From NCBI RefSeq assembly GCF_013868135.1, contig NZ_JACEMU010000004.1, positions 682,001 through 746,000 of the forward strand: a stretch of DNA of 64,000 bases. Reading direction: 5' to 3'. Shown piece by piece: positions 44,626-53,951 of this stretch. The notes beneath the pieces were generated by a model. That model worked only from the letters and a program-made list of their open reading frames with translations, made no database searches and was not told where the DNA came from. The first letter of the stretch is position 1, and the number at the start of each line of letters is the position of its first letter. The position numbers and the translations under genes were made by a program. Source of the stretch: Paracoccus sp. S1E-3. Its GTDB lineage: Bacteria; Pseudomonadota; Alphaproteobacteria; Rhodobacterales; Rhodobacteraceae.

Positions 44626-45354
44626 CTATTGCCCGACCTCGATCCATTTGTCATCCGGCCAGGTGTGACAGGTGGCACAGGTATTCAACGCCGTTCCATT
44701 CTGCGCGTCCTGTTGCTGGTGGCAGCTCTGACAACTGGCCATCGCGGTCACCGCCGTCACCTCGCGCATCTGCTCAAGCTCCGGCACCGGGCCGTGGCAG
44801 TTCAGACAGCCGACTCCGGCATCGACATGGGTGCGATGGCTCCAGTTCACGCCGGGCAGAAGCTGATAGACCCGGACCCAGGGCACCGATTGCTGATTGT
44901 CGTGGTATTGGGTCAGTCGCTGGATCGGCTCCTTGTCCGTCGCGATGTCGGAATGGCAGTCCATGCAGGTCTGGGTGTCGGGAAATGTCATCAGCCGACC
45001 GGGATCGGGATTGGTGTGACAGTTGGTGCAGTCAAGCCCGACTTCGGTGACATGCCATTCATGGTTGAAGGGCAGCGGCTGTTCCGGCGCGGCGGCGACC
45101 GACGGGTTCAACGCGACCTGCTGAAACAGCTTGTTGAACCAGGCCGGGTCGATGTCGTCGGGATATTGCATATCCGCAAGGGTCTCCTCGCCCGCCGCAT
45201 CAGCCTGCCCGGCTGCAGCCGGTGGAGGGCGATCCTGCGCCGAAACCCCCGCGCCCAGAAACAGAGCCCCGACGAACAGTCCCGCAAACGCCACCAGAAT
45301 GGCCGATTGGCCAGCCCATGCCGTGGCCCCATTTCCCCGACCGGAACCGCGCAT
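44626..45354 (-). CDS. Pentaheme c-type cytochrome (class III/c7-like)
   Basis: 242 residues. One N-terminal anchor (residues 15-38), then five CxxCH sites: CTNCH 109-113, CMDCH 130-134, CLNCH 183-187, CQSCH 208-212, CATCH 226-230, with spare His residues (FNHEWHVTEV, WSHRTHVDAG) that could give bis-His ligation. Resembles the pentaheme cytochrome subunit of alternative complex III (ActA) and related periplasmic electron carriers. No partner enzyme of that complex is in the window. It is surrounded by gene fragments, so its electron partners may have been lost. Confidence 0.87.
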   Translation of the reverse strand: MRGSGRGNGATAWAGQSAILVAFAGLFVGALFLGAGVSAQDRPPPAAAGQADAAGEETLADMQYPDDIDPAWFNKLFQQVALNPSVAAAPEQPLPFNHEWHVTEVGLDCTNCHTNPDPGRLMTFPDTQTCMDCHSDIATDKEPIQRLTQYHDNQQSVPWVRVYQLLPGVNWSHRTHVDAGVGCLNCHGPVPELEQMREVTAVTAMASCQSCHQQQDAQNGTALNTCATCHTWPDDKWIEVGQ

Positions 45355-45357
45355 CTC

Positions 45358-46030
45358 TCAGCCCTTCCCTACAATATCGCCCAGCTTCTTGCCGTCATCC
45401 TCCAGAATGGCGATGGCCGCGTTGCGCCCCGGCTGGCCGGTGACCGAACCGCCCGGCGCGGTGCAGGCGCCGGTCTGGTAAAGTCCCGGTATCGGCAACC
45501 GGTAAGGCGCGAAGTTGCCCCATCGCTTGTCCAGATGATGCACGCTGCCGCGCCACATCGCCGGGTTCATCCGTTCGATGTCCAGCGGGCTCATGATGAC
45601 GCGGGCCAACACATCGTCGCGCGTCAGGTTCGGGGTATAGCGCAGATAGCGGTCCAGAACCTCGTCTGCGACCTGCGCCTTGATCGCGTCCCAATGCTCC
45701 GGCCCCTCCTTCAGGGCATAGGGCATCCCGCCCTCGATCTTCAGCAGCGAATAGCCGGCAGGGGCGCGCGTGCGGTCGTAACCCGCCGCATGAACGATCT
45801 GCAGCGGATAATCGCCAAGCTCCATCTCGCCCCGCGCCAGATCCTGGTTGAGCTGATAGATGCTTTCCGGCCGCTCCATGATCGAGGCTTCAGCCCCGGT
45901 CACCGACCAGCCCGTCGCCAGCGGATATTCGGGTGCCCCTTTCAGCGCGAAATGAAAGGCGAACATCGCCTGTTCGGATTGCCAGATATCGACGCTGTCG
46001 TGAAAAGCCTGCCCCCACAGATCGGACGGC
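45358..46030 (-). pseudogene. CrtI-like FAD oxidoreductase, 5'-truncated
   Basis: On the minus strand the frame ends with the conserved FAD tail of phytoene-desaturase-type oxidoreductases (GLYQTGACTAPGGSVTGQPG). About 225 residues of the C-terminal half remain, and the N-terminal Rossmann motif is missing. Upstream in the same frame, sequence beyond about 46030 is antisense to an RND-permease fragment, so the gene was cut there. Stop at 45358 is 3 bp before the pentaheme cytochrome start, so they once formed an operon. Confidence 0.7.
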
Positions 46031-46180
46031 GCCATCACCATCATCGGCGGGATGCTGGGGGCGACGCTGATCGGTCTGTTCATCATTCCGTCGCTGTATT
46101 TCATCATCCAGAGCACTACCGAATGGTTCTCACGGAAAATCGGCGGAAAACATGCGCCATCGAAGGAGAATACGGGCTAG
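46031..46180 (+). pseudogene. C-terminal fragment of an RND efflux permease
   Basis: Plus-strand frame reads AITIIGGMLGATLIGLFIIP then SLYFIIQSTTEWFSRK and stops at 46178-46180. This is the last membrane helix region of AcrB-type RND transporters (GGMxxATxxGxxxxPxxY). Nothing of the rest of the gene is seen on its left, where the CrtI-like fragment begins. A rearrangement junction lies at about 46030. Confidence 0.6.
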
Positions 46181-46572
46181 GATTCGTCGTGGCCCGATTG
46201 TGACCCCAAAACCTGTTGCAGGCGCCGCAGCGACGGTGCGCAGGGGCGCGCATTTCGGATGAACGGGGCGATGTCAACTCCTGAGGGCGGGGCTGAAAGC
46301 CTCCGCTGATTTCTGGCGCCGCGCGCGGCGCGACCTCCGGCCTTCTCACCCGACCGTTTTGGGTTTCTCGCTGCGAACAGAGCGCATTCGCTCGCTCGGA
46401 CTGCCAGTTTCGATCGCCTGTTCTGGCGGCCTCAGAGACGCGTCGGGACACGGACGCGCCCCGACCGTCCGCGCCTCCTTCACCGGCCATGTGTGGCGAC
46501 GTTCCCATCGCGCCGATCACAGCAGAGGGGGCCGCTGGTTCTTCCCAGCTTCGACGGCAAAGCGCCCCCCGC
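46181..46572. other. Gene-free stretch before tex 3' end
   Basis: About 390 bp with no recognisable gene on either strand. A GC hairpin GGCGCCGCGCGCGGCGC-like run lies near 46315-46332. The change from fragments on the left to core genes on the right happens here. Confidence 0.4.
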
Positions 46573-48879
46573 TCAGCGCTTCTTCATGGCTTCCTGCAGG
46601 GCGACGCCGAAACCGCCGGGCGCGTCGGTTTTGGGGGTATTAGGCACCTTCCCCTTCGGCTTGCCCGAAGATCGCACAGGCTGGCCTGCCTCGGCGCGAC
46701 CGCCGGAGGCCCCGGAATCCTTTCGCATGGTCAGCCCGATGCGCTTGCGCGGAATATCGACCTCGGTGACGCGCACCTGCACCACGTCGCCGGCCTTGAC
46801 GACCTCATGGGGGTCCTTGACGAAGCGGTCGGCAAGCTGGCTGACATGGACCAGACCGTCCTGATGGACGCCGATATCCACAAAGGCCCCGAAGGCCGCG
46901 ACATTGGTTACGGTGCCTTCAAGGCGCATGCCCGGTTTCAGATCCTTGATATCCTCAACTCCGTCCGTGAAGGTCGCCGTCCTGAATTCGGGCCGAGGAT
47001 CACGGCCGGGTTTTTCCAGTTCGCGGAAGATGTCGCGCACCGTCGGAAGGCCGAAGGCATCGGTGACGAAATCCTCGGCACGCAGCCCGTTCAGCGCGCC
47101 GGGCGCACCGACGATCTGGCGCAGATCGCGGCCGCAGGCGTTGACGATCCGGCGGGCCAGATCATAGGCCTCTGGGTGCACGGCCGAGGCGTCCAGCGGC
47201 TCCACACCGTCACGGATGCGCAGGAACCCGGCAGCTTGCTCGAACGCCTTCGGACCCAGCCCCGTCACCTTCATCAGCGCCCTGCGCGACGGGAAAGAGC
47301 CGTTCTGCTCGCGGTGTCGCACGATGGCTTCAGCCAGCGACGGGCCAACCCCGGCGACCTGCGCCAGAAGCGGGGCCGAGGCGGTGTTGAGGTCCACCCC
47401 CACCGCGTTCACCGCATCTTCGACCACCGCATCCAGCGCGCGCGACAGGCGGCGCTGATCCACATCGTGCTGATACTGGCCGACGCCGATGGATTGCGGG
47501 GTGATCTTGACCAGTTCGGCCAAGGGATCCTGCAGGCGTCGCGCGATCGAGACCGCGCCGCGCAGCGACACGTCCAGTTCGGGGAATTCTCGCGCCGCCA
47601 CTTCCGAGGCGGAATAGACCGATGCCCCGGCCTCGGACACGACGACCCTGTTCGGCATGGCCGTTCCTTTCGGCAGCAGGCCCACCGTCTCGGCCACCAG
47701 CTTTTCGGTCTCGCGACTGGCGGTGCCGTTGCCGATGGCGATCAGCTCGACCCCGTGGCGCGCGATCAGCTCGACCAGCTTCGCCTGCGCGCCCGTCAGG
47801 TCCATTCGGGGCTGGAAGGGATAGATCGTCGCCGTTTCCAGAAGCTTGCCGGTCTTGTCGACCACGGCGCATTTCACGCCGGTGCGGATACCGGGATCCA
47901 GCCCCAGCGTTGCCCTGGCCCCCGCCGGCGCCGCCAACAGCAGGTCCTTGAGGTTGCGCGAAAACACCGTGATCGCTTCCTCATGTGCGCGTTCGCGGAG
48001 TTCGCCCAGCAGATCGATATAGAGGGCCAGCGCGAACTTGACGCGCCAGGCCCAGCCCGCGGCATCCCGCAGCCAGCGGTCGCCGGGCGTGTCGCCGCGC
48101 GTTCCCAGATGGGCCGCGATCTTGCCGATGGCCTGCGGCACGCCGGTCTCGGCGTCGGGGGCGAGTTCGATGGTGACGATTTCTTCTTTCGCGGCACGCA
48201 GGATGGCCAGGGCACGATGCGCAGGAATGTCCGACCATTTCTCGCGCTGATCGAAATAATCCGAGAACTTGGCCCCCTGCTGCTCCTTGCCCTCGATGAC
48301 CTTCGAGGTGACAAAGGCCTCGCGCCGCATGAACTCGCGCAGATTGCCCAGCAGATCCGCCTGTTCGGACAGGTCCTCGACAAGGATGTCGCGCGCCCCG
48401 GCAAGCGCGTCCTTCACGCTGGGCACCGCCTCGGTCAGATAGGCCTCGGCCTGCGTCTCGGGCGCCGCGGCGCGGTTGTCCATGATGGCGCGCAGAAGCG
48501 GCGCGAGGCCGTTTTCGCGTGCGATCATCGCCTTGGTGCGCCGCTTGGGCTTGAAGGGCAGATACAGGTCCTCCAGCGCCGATTTGGTGTCGGCCTGCAT
48601 GATGGCCCGCGCCAGATGATCGGTCAGCTTGTCCTGCTCGCGAATCGATTTCAGGATCGTCTCGCGACGCGATTCCAGCTCGCGCAGATAGGCAAGCCGG
48701 TCCGCGAGGGTCCGCAGCTGGGTGTCGTCGAGGCCGCCCGTGACTTCCTTGCGGTAACGCGCGACAAAGGGCACGGTGGCGCCCCCGTCCAGAAGCGCCA
48801 CCGCGGCGCTGACCTGCGCGGGGCTGGCGGATATTTCGCGGGCGATCACCCGGTCGATCTGTTGGGCGGTCTCGGTCAA
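46573..48879 (-). CDS. tex: Tex-family S1 RNA-binding transcriptional accessory protein
   Basis: 768 residues, normal for Tex. The start is TTG at 48879 with GGAGAGCCGCC in front; no ATG gives this N-terminus. Order: N-terminal Tex helical domain (ALLDGGATVPFVARYRKEVT), YqgF-like RNase H fold near 330 (LGLDPGIRTGVKCAVVDKTG), helix-hairpin-helix pair (VAGVGPSLAEAIVRHREQNG, VTGLGPKAFEQAAGF) and an S1 domain (LEGTVTNVAAFGAFVDIGVH). It binds nucleic acid and influences transcription and stress fitness. Cytosolic. Confidence 0.96.
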   Translation of the reverse strand: MTETAQQIDRVIAREISASPAQVSAAVALLDGGATVPFVARYRKEVTGGLDDTQLRTLADRLAYLRELESRRETILKSIREQDKLTDHLARAIMQADTKSALEDLYLPFKPKRRTKAMIARENGLAPLLRAIMDNRAAAPETQAEAYLTEAVPSVKDALAGARDILVEDLSEQADLLGNLREFMRREAFVTSKVIEGKEQQGAKFSDYFDQREKWSDIPAHRALAILRAAKEEIVTIELAPDAETGVPQAIGKIAAHLGTRGDTPGDRWLRDAAGWAWRVKFALALYIDLLGELRERAHEEAITVFSRNLKDLLLAAPAGARATLGLDPGIRTGVKCAVVDKTGKLLETATIYPFQPRMDLTGAQAKLVELIARHGVELIAIGNGTASRETEKLVAETVGLLPKGTAMPNRVVVSEAGASVYSASEVAAREFPELDVSLRGAVSIARRLQDPLAELVKITPQSIGVGQYQHDVDQRRLSRALDAVVEDAVNAVGVDLNTASAPLLAQVAGVGPSLAEAIVRHREQNGSFPSRRALMKVTGLGPKAFEQAAGFLRIRDGVEPLDASAVHPEAYDLARRIVNACGRDLRQIVGAPGALNGLRAEDFVTDAFGLPTVRDIFRELEKPGRDPRPEFRTATFTDGVEDIKDLKPGMRLEGTVTNVAAFGAFVDIGVHQDGLVHVSQLADRFVKDPHEVVKAGDVVQVRVTEVDIPRKRIGLTMRKDSGASGGRAEAGQPVRSSGKPKGKVPNTPKTDAPGGFGVALQEAMKKR

Positions 48880-48936
48880 GGCGGCTCTCCATCTCTCGGA
48901 CGCCCGTGATAGCCATCGCGGAGGCTGGCAGCAATA

Positions 48937-49431
48937 TCAGGTCGCAACCCTGGACTGCAGGCGCGCGAACCGCTGCCGCAGCAATGCCAGCTTCGGCTCG
49001 ATATAAGCCCTGCAGAACGGCGCGTCGCGGTGGCGGGCGTAATAGTCGCGGAACCGCGCGTCGGACGGCCGGAAGGCGCGGAAGGGCAGTATCTCGGTGA
49101 TGAAGCTGCTGCCTGTCTGCCGGGCGATCCGGTCGATAACCCGCCGTGCCGCCACGCCCTCTGTCCCGTCATGGACATAGACGGCGCTGCGATACTTGCC
49201 GCGCATGCTATGGGCCGAGGTGCTGGAATGGGTCGCGAGATGCACCGCGATCAGATCCGCGAAGCTGATTGCGGCCGGGTCCCAGCTGACCGCGACCGCT
49301 TCGGAAAAGCTGTCATCGGGCGCTGCTGCGGCGATGAAGCCCTGATCGACCGCGACCACGCCGTGCAGCGACTGGAAGACGGCCTCGGTGCACCAGTGAC
49401 AGCCGCCGCCGAACCCCGCGCTTTGCACCAT
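48937..49431 (-). CDS. msrA: Peptide-methionine (S)-S-oxide reductase MsrA
   Basis: 164 residues from ATG 49431; a GTG at 49473 would add 14 residues. The active site is GFGGGCHWCTEAVFQSL: catalytic Cys in the GCxW box with a second Cys three residues later, a variant of the usual GCFW. HSSTSAHSMRGKYRSAVYVH corresponds to the MsrA substrate region (Q-x-x-D-x-G-x-QYRS in others is here less conserved). Reduces methionine sulfoxide in proteins. Confidence 0.9.
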   Translation of the reverse strand: MVQSAGFGGGCHWCTEAVFQSLHGVVAVDQGFIAAAAPDDSFSEAVAVSWDPAAISFADLIAVHLATHSSTSAHSMRGKYRSAVYVHDGTEGVAARRVIDRIARQTGSSFITEILPFRAFRPSDARFRDYYARHRDAPFCRAYIEPKLALLRQRFARLQSRVAT

Positions 49432-49542
49432 CCCAGGGATATCCTCTCCACACGCCACGACACGGCCTTGCACGTGCGGCGTCCGGCGGCAAGGCCGCGC
49501 GGCGTCCAGACCGCGCAGCCTGACTTTATCACCCGAAGCCCC

Positions 49543-49758
49543 TCAGCAGCAGCGGAAGCCGCGGGTCGAACCCTCGCCATAGCGGGCGGACTGCCGCTCG
49601 CGGAAGAACTCGGCATAGGTCATGATCGGCTGGCCCGGATGCGCCGCCTGCATATGGGCGACATAGGTGTCATAATTGGGGACGCCGATCATCAGCCGCG
49701 CGCCCTCGCGCAGGCGTTTCCGGCAGGTGGTCAGCGTCGCTCTCAGGGATGGGGTCAT
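49543..49758 (-). CDS. ybdD: YbdD/YjiX-family small protein
   Basis: 71 residues. ATG 49758 chosen for AGGAGTGTAATC. Family features: MIGVPNYDTYVAHMQAAHPG and MTYAEFFRERQSARYG, a DUF466 protein. Typically encoded directly after cstA or btsT pyruvate/peptide transporters, as here (11 bp after the cstA stop), where it is needed for transporter function. Confidence 0.93.
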   Translation of the reverse strand: MTPSLRATLTTCRKRLREGARLMIGVPNYDTYVAHMQAAHPGQPIMTYAEFFRERQSARYGEGSTRGFRCC

Positions 49759-49769
49759 GATTACACTCC

Positions 49770-51866
49770 TCATTCCGCGGGGGTGGCCGGGGGCCGGTTC
49801 AGGGCCTCGGGCAATTCATGTGCGGTCCAGCCCCGCGCCCGGTAAGCTTCGAGCGCCGCGCGGACGCTGAAGAAGATCATGCTGAGCACCAGCGCCACGA
49901 AGATGAAGGCCATGGTCGCATCCACCATGTCGTTGAAGACGATCTGGCCCATCTGGCCGATGTCCCTGGCCGGGGCCAGCACCTCGCCATTGGCCGCCGC
50001 CTCGCGGTAGCGTTGGGCATGGGCAAGGAAGCCAACAGCGGGATTGCTGGAAAACACCTTCTGATAGCCCGCCGTCAGCGTCACCACCACCAGCAGAACC
50101 GAGGGGATCAGCGTGACGAAGGCATAGCGCTCGCGTTTCATCTTGAACAGAACGACGGTGCACAGCATCAGCGCGATCGCCGCCAGCATCTGATTGGCGA
50201 TCCCGAACAGCGGCCACAGCGTATTCACCCCGCCAAGCGGATCTGTCACGCCCTGATAAAGGAAAAAGCCCCAGGCCGCGACGCAGAGACCGGTGGCGAT
50301 CACATTGCCCACCAGCGACGAGGTATTGCGCATCGCCGGCATGAAGACCCCCAGCAGGTCCTGCAGCATGAACCGGCCCGCGCGGGTGCCGGCATCCACG
50401 GCGGTCAGGATGAACAGGGCCTCGAACAGGATGGCGAAGTGATACCAGAAGGCCATCATCGCCTTGCCCCCGACCAGATTCGAGAAGATCTGCGCCATGC
50501 CCACCGCCAGCGTCGGCGCGCCCCCCGCGCGCGAGATGATCGAGTGCTCGCCCACATCCGCCGCCGTCTGGTGGATGGTCTCGGGTGTGATCGGGAAGCC
50601 CCAGGCGGTGACCTGCGCCGCGGCGCTCTCTGCCGTGGTGCCAATCAGCGCGGCCGGGCTGTTCATGGTGAAATAGACGCCCGGATCGATGATCGAGGCG
50701 GCCACCAGCGCCATCATGGCGACGAAGCTTTCCATCAGCATGCCGCCGAATCCGATGAAGCGGGCGTCCTGTTCATTGTCGATCAGCTTGGGCGTGGTGC
50801 CGGACGAGATCAGCGCATGAAATCCCGACACCGCCCCGCAGGCGATGGTGATGAACAGGAACGGGAACAGATTGCCCGACCAGACCGGTCCCGATCCGTC
50901 GATGAAGCGGGTGACCGCCGGCATCTTCAGGTCGGGGGCGACCAGCACGATCCCAAGCGCCAGCGCGGCGATGGCGCCAACTTTCAGGAAGGTGGACAGA
51001 TAGTCCCTCGGCGCCAGGATCAGCCAGACCGGCAGGGTCGCGGCAATGAAGCCATAGCCGATCAGCAGCCAGCACAGCTGCGTCGGCGTGAAGGTGAAGA
51101 TCGGCCCCCAGACCGGGCTTTCGGCGACATTCGCGCCGAAGACGATGGCCAGCATCAGCGCGATGAAACCCGCGATCGAGGCCTCGCCCACCGCGCCCGG
51201 CCGGATGAAGCGCATATAGATGCCCATGATCACGGCGATCGGGATGGTCATGGCGACCGTGAACATGCCCCAGGGGCTTTCCGCCAGCGCCTTGACCACG
51301 ATCAGCGCCAGCACGGCGAGGATGATGATCATGATCAGAAAGGTGCCGATCAGCGCGATCAGGCCCGGCACCGGCCCCAGCTCGGACCGGACCAGATCGC
51401 CCAGCGATCGCCCGTCGCGCCGCATCGACACGAACAGCACCATGAAATCCTGCACCGCCCCCGCCAGCACGACGCCGGCAAGGATCCACAACATGCCGGG
51501 CAGATAGCCCATCTGCGCCGCAAGCACCGGCCCGACCAGCGGACCTGCGCCGGCGATGGCGGCAAAATGATGCCCGAACAGCACATAACGGTTGGTCGGA
51601 ACGTAATCGAGCCCGTCATTGAAGCGATGGGCGGGCGTCGGCCGGTTCGCGTCAAGCTGCATCACCCGGCGCGCGATATAGAGACTGTAGAAGCGATAGG
51701 CGATCAGGTAGATCGACACCGAGGCGACGACCATCCACAGGGCGTTCACATGCTCGCCCCGTGCGATTGAGACCTGTGCAAGCCCATAGGCGGCGAGCAC
51801 CGCCAGTATCGCCCAGACCAGCCAGTGGTCCAGTGTTTTGCGCCGTGGCGCCGATGTAATGACCAT
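49770..51866 (-). CDS. cstA: Carbon starvation protein CstA-family transporter
   Basis: 698 residues from ATG 51866, preceded by GGAGGGGGGATTGAA; an earlier frame start at 52049 lacks a site. About 16-18 membrane helices. CstA features: DGLDYVPTNRYVLFGHHFAA near residue 70, IAGAGPLVGPVLAAQMGYLP, and ISSGTTPKLIDNEQDARFIG. Imports pyruvate or peptides in related bacteria. Forms an operon with ybdD. Confidence 0.95.
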   Translation of the reverse strand: MVITSAPRRKTLDHWLVWAILAVLAAYGLAQVSIARGEHVNALWMVVASVSIYLIAYRFYSLYIARRVMQLDANRPTPAHRFNDGLDYVPTNRYVLFGHHFAAIAGAGPLVGPVLAAQMGYLPGMLWILAGVVLAGAVQDFMVLFVSMRRDGRSLGDLVRSELGPVPGLIALIGTFLIMIIILAVLALIVVKALAESPWGMFTVAMTIPIAVIMGIYMRFIRPGAVGEASIAGFIALMLAIVFGANVAESPVWGPIFTFTPTQLCWLLIGYGFIAATLPVWLILAPRDYLSTFLKVGAIAALALGIVLVAPDLKMPAVTRFIDGSGPVWSGNLFPFLFITIACGAVSGFHALISSGTTPKLIDNEQDARFIGFGGMLMESFVAMMALVAASIIDPGVYFTMNSPAALIGTTAESAAAQVTAWGFPITPETIHQTAADVGEHSIISRAGGAPTLAVGMAQIFSNLVGGKAMMAFWYHFAILFEALFILTAVDAGTRAGRFMLQDLLGVFMPAMRNTSSLVGNVIATGLCVAAWGFFLYQGVTDPLGGVNTLWPLFGIANQMLAAIALMLCTVVLFKMKRERYAFVTLIPSVLLVVVTLTAGYQKVFSSNPAVGFLAHAQRYREAAANGEVLAPARDIGQMGQIVFNDMVDATMAFIFVALVLSMIFFSVRAALEAYRARGWTAHELPEALNRPPATPAE

Positions 51867-52153
51867 TTCAATCCCCCCTCCGCAGTCCGGCCTGAAAGGC
51901 CGCTGCTGTCCTGAATCACTGGGGCCGGAAAATGGCCCGGACCCCGGACGGGTGTTGATATGGTCGTGAAGGCGGTCCCAACGGGCCACCCCGCCCGGCA
52001 ATTTCGCACCCGACGCCTGAATATGAGCACCGGACCTCAGCTCAGGCAAGCACGTTCCTCCGCATCATGCGCGGTGAGGAGCGGCATCCGCGAGGGGACG
52101 CATCGTTCTATTGATGGGAAAGGGCCGGAACCCGGCAGACAGCCATGCAGTTC

Positions 52154-52230
52154 TGGCGACCCCGGGAGGAATCGAACCCCCAACCTTGGACTTAGAAGGT
52201 CCCTGCTCTATCCAGTTGAGCTACGGGGCC
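52154..52230 (-). tRNA. trnR: tRNA-Arg (anticodon TCT)
   Basis: 77 nt on the minus strand including an encoded CCA (52154-52156). Acceptor GGCCCCG/CGGGGTC (one G-T pair), D arm GCTC..GAGC, anticodon loop CTTCTAA giving TCT, T arm GGGGG-TTCGATT-CCTCC. The outermost anticodon-stem pair is G-A, a mismatch I note. Reads AGA codons, rare in this GC-rich DNA. Confidence 0.93.
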
Positions 52231-52272
52231 GCGCGGCGCTGTTGATGGCGGAAAAGCCGCGCCGGCGCAACG

Positions 52273-52299
52273 AAAAAGGCCGGGCGTGATGCCCGGCCT
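52273..52299 (-). terminator. Rho-independent terminator of the RTX-Hint gene
   Basis: Perfect 9-bp stem AGGCCGGGC (52277-52285) / GCCCGGCCT (52291-52299) with a GTGAT loop. On the minus strand it is followed by five T residues (complement of 52273-52277). It starts 18 bp after the gene's stop. Confidence 0.85.
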
Positions 52300-52316
52300 G
52301 TCGCGCTGCAAATCGC

Positions 52317-53951
52317 TTACATCACCAGCGGCTTGCGGTTCTGCAGGTGACGCACCACCAGCTTGCGGCCCAGCCGGCCCGAGGGCAACATCCGCGCCGC
52401 CGGTCGCGGCCTGCCTTGGCGCAGTTCGGGGAAGATCGCGAAGATCTCCTCGACTGCGGCGGGGCCGACCGATTTCAGCGCCTCGGCGCCGGTATGCAGC
52501 GATTCCGCCTCGGCACCATTGGCCAGCACGATCTGGTGATCCTCGAACAGGAAGTGGACATAGCTCACCTCGGTCAGGTCCTCGGCCACGTCGATCCCGT
52601 CCAGTTGGCACAGCTGCTTGGCGGCGACGAGAACTTCCATCGCGCCGAACATTTTCTGCGCGATCTTCGAGCGCACCAGCATCCGGTGCTGCGGCGAGAT
52701 GATCAGATCCATCTCGGGCAGGCCAGAACCCAGGGCGCCCCTGGTGATGCGGATCGGACGCAGATTGGGGTGTTCGGTCAGATCGGCACTGTCGAAGCTT
52801 CGCCTGCCGATCCAGCGGATCGCCTGCATCCCGGCATCGCGGGTCTCGACCAGATCGCCGACCGACAGGCTGCGGGCCTCGACCTCGCCCTTCGCGGTGC
52901 GGATCATCGTATCGGCGCCAAAGCAACAGACATTGGTGTTGTCCCAGGTCAGGTCCTTCCCGGCCACCGCCGCGCCGTCTTTCTGGATGGTCAGGTCCAG
53001 CGTGGGCATGACCGAGTCGCCGATGGTCTGACCAGCCAGGTCGTTCAGCACCCCATCGGCCTGATCGCCGCGCAGCCAGGCCAACGGGTTGCCATAGGTC
53101 GGCTGACCGGCTTCCTCACGCTGGGCATTGATCAGCGCCAGATTGGCGTCGTTGTAATAACCGCTGAGGTCGATGAAGTCGTTATTCGTCTGGTCGCCGT
53201 CATTGAAGTCCTGGCCGGCGGCGGTGTTGAAATCGAGGATCGTGTCCGCGCCCTCGCTGGCGATGAACGTGTCGAAACCCTCACCCCCGGTCATCTGGTC
53301 GGCGCCGGTCCCGCCATCCAGAAGGTCGCGGCCATGGCCGCCGTCGAGGGTGTCGTCTCCCTCATTGCCTTTCAGCGTGTCATTGCCCGACCCGTCCGGG
53401 TGGCCGCCCGGATCGTCGCCATAGACCAAGTCATTGCCGAGACCACCGGACACGAAATCATGGCCCGCCCCGCCGACAATGGTGTCGTCGCCGCCATCGC
53501 CGAACAGCCTGTCATCGCCCTCATTGCCAAGGACGGTGTCGTTGTCCAGGCCGCCATAGGCGATATCATTGCCACTTCCGCCCTCGATGCTGTCCTCGCC
53601 GGAACCGCCCTCGATCGTATCGTTGCCGAGACCGCCGGATATGACATCGTTGTCCGCGCCGCCCAGCAGGCTGTCATCGCCGTCACCGCCGATGATGGTA
53701 TCTGCGCCGTGGTTGCCCATAATGGTGTCATTGCCACAGCCGCCATCGAGGAAGTCATTGCCCCCGTCGCCGATGACACTGTCGTCGCCGTCGCCCGCAT
53801 CGACCCTGTCATCGCCGTCACCGGCCCAGATCGTGTCGTTGCCGGCATAGCCGAAAATCGTATCGTCCCCTCCGAAGGCGTTGATGGTATCATCGCCACT
53901 GGTGCCATTCAGAATTTCGCCGTCGGAAGTGCCGCTAACTATCGCCATCAT
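52317..53951 (-). CDS. RTX calcium-binding protein with C-terminal Hint domain
   Basis: 544 residues from ATG 53951 (53948 also possible; AAAGGATTTT before). Residues about 10-230 hold some fifteen RTX nonapeptides of the GGxGxDxI type (such as GGDGDDSLLGGADNDVISGG) that fold with Ca2+. A linker follows, then from about 345 a Hint (Hedgehog/intein) module: CCFGADTMIRTAKGEVEARS with a candidate autoprocessing Cys, LSVGDLVETRD, ISPQHRMLV, and EVSYVHFLFEDHQIVLANGA. Such proteins leave the cell by type I secretion; no transporter is adjacent. The Hint part may cleave or modify the polypeptide. Function unknown. Confidence 0.9.
   Translation of the reverse strand: MMAIVSGTSDGEILNGTSGDDTINAFGGDDTIFGYAGNDTIWAGDGDDRVDAGDGDDSVIGDGGNDFLDGGCGNDTIMGNHGADTIIGGDGDDSLLGGADNDVISGGLGNDTIEGGSGEDSIEGGSGNDIAYGGLDNDTVLGNEGDDRLFGDGGDDTIVGGAGHDFVSGGLGNDLVYGDDPGGHPDGSGNDTLKGNEGDDTLDGGHGRDLLDGGTGADQMTGGEGFDTFIASEGADTILDFNTAAGQDFNDGDQTNNDFIDLSGYYNDANLALINAQREEAGQPTYGNPLAWLRGDQADGVLNDLAGQTIGDSVMPTLDLTIQKDGAAVAGKDLTWDNTNVCCFGADTMIRTAKGEVEARSLSVGDLVETRDAGMQAIRWIGRRSFDSADLTEHPNLRPIRITRGALGSGLPEMDLIISPQHRMLVRSKIAQKMFGAMEVLVAAKQLCQLDGIDVAEDLTEVSYVHFLFEDHQIVLANGAEAESLHTGAEALKSVGPAAVEEIFAIFPELRQGRPRPAARMLPSGRLGRKLVVRHLQNRKPLVM

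Noticed and set aside
44349..44678. 109-residue minus-strand frame after the pentaheme cytochrome
   Set aside because: Overlaps the cytochrome 3' end and the MFS relic in another frame, and resembles no family; may be part of a decayed gene but cannot be supported.
46489..48909. Long plus-strand open frame opposite tex
   Set aside because: It mirrors the Tex gene in GC-rich DNA; the peptide is His/Arg/Gly-rich with no domain, and Tex is clearly the real gene.
49818..51770. Long plus-strand open frame opposite cstA
   Set aside because: Gln/Asp/Arg-rich translation typical of antisense frames of membrane protein genes; no similarity, no ribosome site.
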